Shown: piece by piece, positions 60,117 through 62,800 of the stretch
Numbering within the stretch: position 1 is the stretch's first letter
How the letters are laid out: each line of letters starts with the position of its first letter
Source of the DNA: an uncultured Clostridia bacterium
GTDB lineage: Bacteria; Bacillota; Clostridia; UBA1381
NCBI GenBank assembly: GCA_910585485.1
Contig: CAJUEZ010000008.1
Span: 1-62,800, forward strand
Length of the DNA: 62,800 bases
Direction: 5' to 3'
Translations under genes and position numbers: made by a program
Notes under the pieces: generated by a model
Seen by the model: only the letters and a program-made list of their open reading frames with translations
Database searches by the model: none
Told to the model about the DNA's origin: nothing

Positions 60117-60869
60117 ATGTATAAAACAATTTCTGTTCTTATGGCAGCCCTTTTGACGACATCATGTTATGTCGAATATGGAGAATCAAATGTTTCGAAT
60201 AATCCGCTAAGCGGAAAAACAGTCGCGTTTATAGGCGACAGTATAAGCTACGGAACAAATTATAATGGCGGATATGGAAAATTGATTGGCGAAGAAAATA
60301 ATATGACGGTCATGAATCCGAGCAAAGGCGGAGCGACTTTGGCGAGAAATATTAAGTGGTCCGCCGATTCAGATGGTTTTCGTCCATGTATAATAGATAT
60401 GGCAAATGGTTTTGACGCGGGTCCGGATTACATAATAATAGAAGGCGGAGTGAATGATTTTTGGAATCATGCGCCTTTGGGCGAATTGACTGCGGATTTT
60501 AACGGCGGATATGACGAAAATACTATGGCGGGCGGTTTGGAGAGTATATTCTTTAATATAAGAAATAACTATGCTGAGAGTAAAACGGGTTTCGTTATAA
60601 TACACGATCCGTTCACATATGACGCTGAGGAAGGCTTTGCGCCGTATTATGAGATGATGAAATCTGTATGCGAAAAATGGAGTGTTCCATATATTGATTT
60701 ATACTCGAGGAATAATCAGGAAATCGGTGTTAATGTTAAAGACAGTGAACAGAAAAAGCTTTATTTTGAAACTGAGAACGCTCCCGGCGGAGACGGATGT
60801 CACCCTAACGAGTTAGGTTATCAGACAATTTATGTTTCTCCCATGACGGAATGGATGAAAAATCTATAA
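60117..60869 (+). CDS. SGNH-hydrolase lipoprotein
   Basis: 250 aa. The N-terminus MYKTISVLMAALLTTSC looks like a lipoprotein signal with Cys17 as the lipid-bearing residue. The SGNH blocks follow: block I AFIGDSISYG (nucleophile Ser), block III EGGVNDFW and block V GDGCHPNELGYQ (Asp-His). Members are esterases/lipases, including carbohydrate acetylesterases, which would fit the GH51/GH43 neighbours. The start 60,117 lies 4 bp after glmM stops and gives the signal peptide. Confidence 0.88.
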   Translation: MYKTISVLMAALLTTSCYVEYGESNVSNNPLSGKTVAFIGDSISYGTNYNGGYGKLIGEENNMTVMNPSKGGATLARNIKWSADSDGFRPCIIDMANGFDAGPDYIIIEGGVNDFWNHAPLGELTADFNGGYDENTMAGGLESIFFNIRNNYAESKTGFVIIHDPFTYDAEEGFAPYYEMMKSVCEKWSVPYIDLYSRNNQEIGVNVKDSEQKKLYFETENAPGGDGCHPNELGYQTIYVSPMTEWMKNL

Positions 60870-60877
60870 GGTGAAAT

Positions 60878-61606
60878 ATGCGTGATTTAATTATAAACGG
60901 AACTGAAAAATTGAATATACCGCTTAATGACGCGCAAGTAAATAAACTTACAAATTATGCGAAGCTGTTAGTTGAATGGAATGAAAAAATTAACCTCACG
61001 GCAATAACTGACAACGAGGGAATTGCGACAAAGCATTTTCTTGACAGCCTGACGGCTTTGCAGACGGGTCATGTTAAAGGCAGAGTTATAGATGTGGGCA
61101 CAGGTGCGGGTTTTCCGGGGATGGTGCTGAAAATAGCGCGTCCTGAAATTGAACTGACACTTCTTGACAGTCTTAATAAGCGTATAAACTTTTTACGAGA
61201 GGTCGAGTCAGAACTTAATCTTGACGGCGTGGAATACGTACACGCGCGCGCGGAGGACGGCGGGAGAGACAGACAGTACCGCGGTCAGTTTGACACGGTT
61301 GTGTCGCGCGCGGTGGCGAATTTAACAGTGCTTTCAGAATGGTGTATTCCATATTTGAAGCGAAGCGGATATTTCCTCGCGCTTAAAGGTCCGCTTGCGG
61401 ACGAGGAATTAAAGGACGCAAGGCGCGCGATAAGTATTCTCGGCGGAAAAATTGAAGATGTTTTTGAAGCGGATATTCCATTCACAGATTTAAAGCACAA
61501 GATAATTATTATAAAAAAAGTAGGACAAACTCCGCTCAAATATCCCAGAAAAGCGGGAATTGCGACAAAAACTCCGCTCGGAACATGTTATAATATATCG
61601 AAATAA
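60878..61606 (+). CDS. rsmG: 16S rRNA (guanine-527-N7) methyltransferase
   Basis: 242 aa. The SAM-binding motif I RVIDVGTGAGFPGMVL (about residues 69-84) is preceded by the family motif WNEKINLTAI and KHFLDSL. DTVVSRAVANL and the C-terminal helices are also family features. It methylates G527 of 16S rRNA. In Firmicutes rsmG normally lies beside noc/parB near the origin of replication, as here. Confidence 0.96.
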   Translation: MRDLIINGTEKLNIPLNDAQVNKLTNYAKLLVEWNEKINLTAITDNEGIATKHFLDSLTALQTGHVKGRVIDVGTGAGFPGMVLKIARPEIELTLLDSLNKRINFLREVESELNLDGVEYVHARAEDGGRDRQYRGQFDTVVSRAVANLTVLSEWCIPYLKRSGYFLALKGPLADEELKDARRAISILGGKIEDVFEADIPFTDLKHKIIIIKKVGQTPLKYPRKAGIATKTPLGTCYNISK

Positions 61607-61650
61607 AAAAATAGTGCAAAGTCATGTCGAAACGGCGCGCATGAAAATGC

Positions 61651-61678
61651 TTGCCAACTGGAAAAAATATGCTATAAT
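61651..61678 (+). promoter_or_regulatory. promoter of the noc leader RNA
   Basis: TTGCCA (61,651-61,656) and TATAAT (61,673-61,678) with a 16-bp spacer. Transcription would start near 61,685. Confidence 0.7.
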
Positions 61679-61684
61679 AGTAAA

Positions 61685-61855
61685 TGTAAGACAGAACAGT
61701 ATCAAAAAGGTACATTTCAAACAGGGTTTCCCCAAGGCCCTGTTCTACCCCCAAATGTCTTACACCTTCCACCACCGAGGGTAAATGGCGATAATGTAAT
61801 TACATCAAGTGAAATTCATCAGGAGCTTACATTATCGCCGCTTACTCTTTTATTT
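61685..61855 (+). ncRNA. structured leader or small RNA upstream of noc
   Basis: TGTAAGACA (61,685-61,693) pairs with TGTCTTACA (61,756-61,764), enclosing a domain with two mutually exclusive pairings. CCCTGTTC (61,738-61,745) can join GAACAG (61,694-61,699) or AACAGGG (61,720-61,726). A second, perfect 13-bp stem (61,787-61,799 with 61,827-61,839) follows and ends in a T-rich stretch. It may be a riboswitch-like leader with terminator, or a free small RNA. It matches no family I can name. Confidence 0.6.
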
Positions 61856-61909
61856 TGCAGAAATATGTTCGTGAATACAAATTGGAATTTACATTACAGG
61901 AGAAGCATC

Positions 61910-62728
61910 ATGATAAACCTTTTAAAGAAACAACCTCAACAGGAAAAACCGAAAATTGTATCTTTGCCGCTATACATGATAGCGCCTAATCCTAATCAGC
62001 CGAGAAAATATTTTGACCCGGAGGCTATGGAGGAACTTAAAAATTCTATTTTAGAATATGGTCTTATACAGCCGATAACAGTGCGCCGATATGGCGGGGA
62101 ATATGAACTGGTGGCGGGTGAACGCCGATTCCGCGCGGCACAGATGGCGGGACTGGAGGAGATACCTTCGGTTATAATAGACGCTGATAATGATAAATCC
62201 GCTATTTTGGCGCTTTTGGAGAATTTACAGCGTGAAGATTTATCATTCTTTGAAATAGCCGAGAGTTATAAAAACCTTATCCGCGAGCAGGGCATGACGC
62301 AGACAGAACTCGCGCTGAAGGTGGGAAAGAGTCAGTCCGCCGTGGCAAATAAAATGCGCCTTTTACGGCTTCCGCCGCTCGTAAAAAAATTGATACGCGA
62401 TTATGATTTGTCAGAACGTCACGCGCGTGCGCTGCTGCTTCTCACCGATGAGGAAAAACAGCTTGAAGCGGTTAAAATTGTATGCAGGGATAATCTTAAC
62501 GTCACGCAGACGGAAGAATTGGTGCGCAGTATGAACGCGCGAAGGAAGAAAGCTATAAATGAATTGCGCGTCACAACAGCGAAGGACGTGAAGGTTTTTA
62601 AGAACACCGTCAGACGCGCCGTGGATATGATGAAAAAAAGCGGAATAGACACGGAACTTAAAGAAAACGCTTTTGACTGGGGCACAGAATACATAATAAG
62701 AATTAAAAAAGACAAGGAAACAGAATAA
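61910..62728 (+). CDS. noc: nucleoid occlusion protein (ParB/Noc family)
   Basis: 272 aa. The ParB/Srx domain (IAPNPNQPRKYFDPEAMEEL, ELVAGERRFRAAQMAGL, ENLQREDLSFFEIAESY) is followed by the HTH (MTQTELALKVGKSQSAVANK) and C-terminal dimerisation part. Noc and ParB bind parS-like sites and CTP; the adjacent rsmG and absence of parA fit Noc. ACAGGAG with good spacing selects ATG 61,910 rather than 61,865. Confidence 0.9.
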   Translation: MINLLKKQPQQEKPKIVSLPLYMIAPNPNQPRKYFDPEAMEELKNSILEYGLIQPITVRRYGGEYELVAGERRFRAAQMAGLEEIPSVIIDADNDKSAILALLENLQREDLSFFEIAESYKNLIREQGMTQTELALKVGKSQSAVANKMRLLRLPPLVKKLIRDYDLSERHARALLLLTDEEKQLEAVKIVCRDNLNVTQTEELVRSMNARRKKAINELRVTTAKDVKVFKNTVRRAVDMMKKSGIDTELKENAFDWGTEYIIRIKKDKETE

Positions 62729-62745
62729 AAAAAGCAAATCGTTCT

Positions 62746-62800
62746 TGAACAGAACCAGTAAAAATGGACAATAGAAAAAAAGCACCTTCTATGGTAAAAT
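62746..62800 (+). mobile_element. 5' end of an insertion sequence, running off the window
   Basis: TGAACAGAACC (62,746-62,756), then AGTAAAAATGGACAATAG and CACCTTCTATGG, match the remnant at 9,097-9,150 in the same order. The start, TGAACAGAACC, looks like an IS terminal end. It inserts 17 bp after the noc stop codon. The transposase would lie outside the window. Confidence 0.6.

Noticed and set aside
61685..61855. 6S RNA or SRP RNA identity for the noc leader
   Set aside because: It folds as two separate hairpin domains rather than one long bubbled hairpin, and it lacks the SRP tetraloop motif.
1..62800. CRISPR array or cas genes
   Set aside because: No regularly spaced 25-40 bp direct repeats were seen; the only tandem repeats are the two 36-bp coding units at 43,036-43,107, with no spacer between them.

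Overview
The window is low-GC DNA from a Gram-positive Clostridia-type Firmicute. Supporting signs are spoVG, ComEC, a Noc-type ParB next to rsmG, strong AGGAGG ribosome binding sites, and many near-consensus TTGACA/TATAAT promoters with 17-bp spacers. It has an unusual load of S-layer homology (SLH) proteins, five in all, one of them a large cell-wall arabinofuranosidase. This suggests an SLH-decorated gut plant-polysaccharide degrader; a Monoglobus-like lineage is a guess, not shown.

Chromosomal left arm (1-22.5 kb): lysS, a one-TM protein, a SigB/SigF-type sigma factor, pyrE and an SLH protein read as a group. Then come spoVG, murC, an ftsW/rodA/spoVE-family gene, a decayed patch (frameshifted XRE regulator, frameshifted SH3 protein, IS remnant), a 998-aa SLH protein, ftsH, an XRE regulator, a membrane protein, and the rpsF-ssb-rpsR operon with a structured leader. 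An ECF sigma / anti-sigma / SLH-vWA operon, a stalk-domain protein and a YdcZ transporter follow. The arm ends in a degraded stretch that holds the 3' tail of a GGGtGRT-protein gene.

Accessory region (22,509-48,396): two integrative elements sit in tandem in the 3' end of one tRNA-Leu(CAA) gene (48,397-48,483, minus strand). Three copies of the tRNA 3' end mark the boundaries (22,509; 42,529; 48,397). Element A (about 20 kb) carries a DUF1016 nuclease, a putative Rep protein, an amidoligase/glutamine-amidotransferase pair, an operon of an EEP-family nuclease, a large TPR-like membrane protein and a WYL regulator, a DUF1232 protein, an SLH cargo protein, a complete retron, a serine recombinase, an orphan 549-aa protein, a DUF927-like ATPase, an excisionase and a tyrosine integrase. 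The retron consists of a readable msr-msd RNA, a reverse transcriptase and a small ATPase. Element B (about 5.9 kb) is a mini-element with an integrase, an XRE repressor and its palindromic operator, an Nmad3-domain protein, two small proteins, a primase/helicase-like ATPase and a 630-bp hairpin-rich non-coding tract.

Chromosomal right arm (48.4-62.8 kb): NlpC/P60 endopeptidase, comEC, holA, a GH51 arabinofuranosidase with SLH anchor plus a GH43 enzyme (arabinan or arabinoxylan use), glmM, an SGNH lipoprotein, rsmG, a structured RNA leader, noc, and the end of an IS whose relative left a remnant at 9.1 kb.

The strongest discoveries are the retron, whose RNA parts can be read directly from the sequence, the WYL-EEP-TPR operon as a possible undescribed defence module, and the nested tRNA-Leu integration structure.
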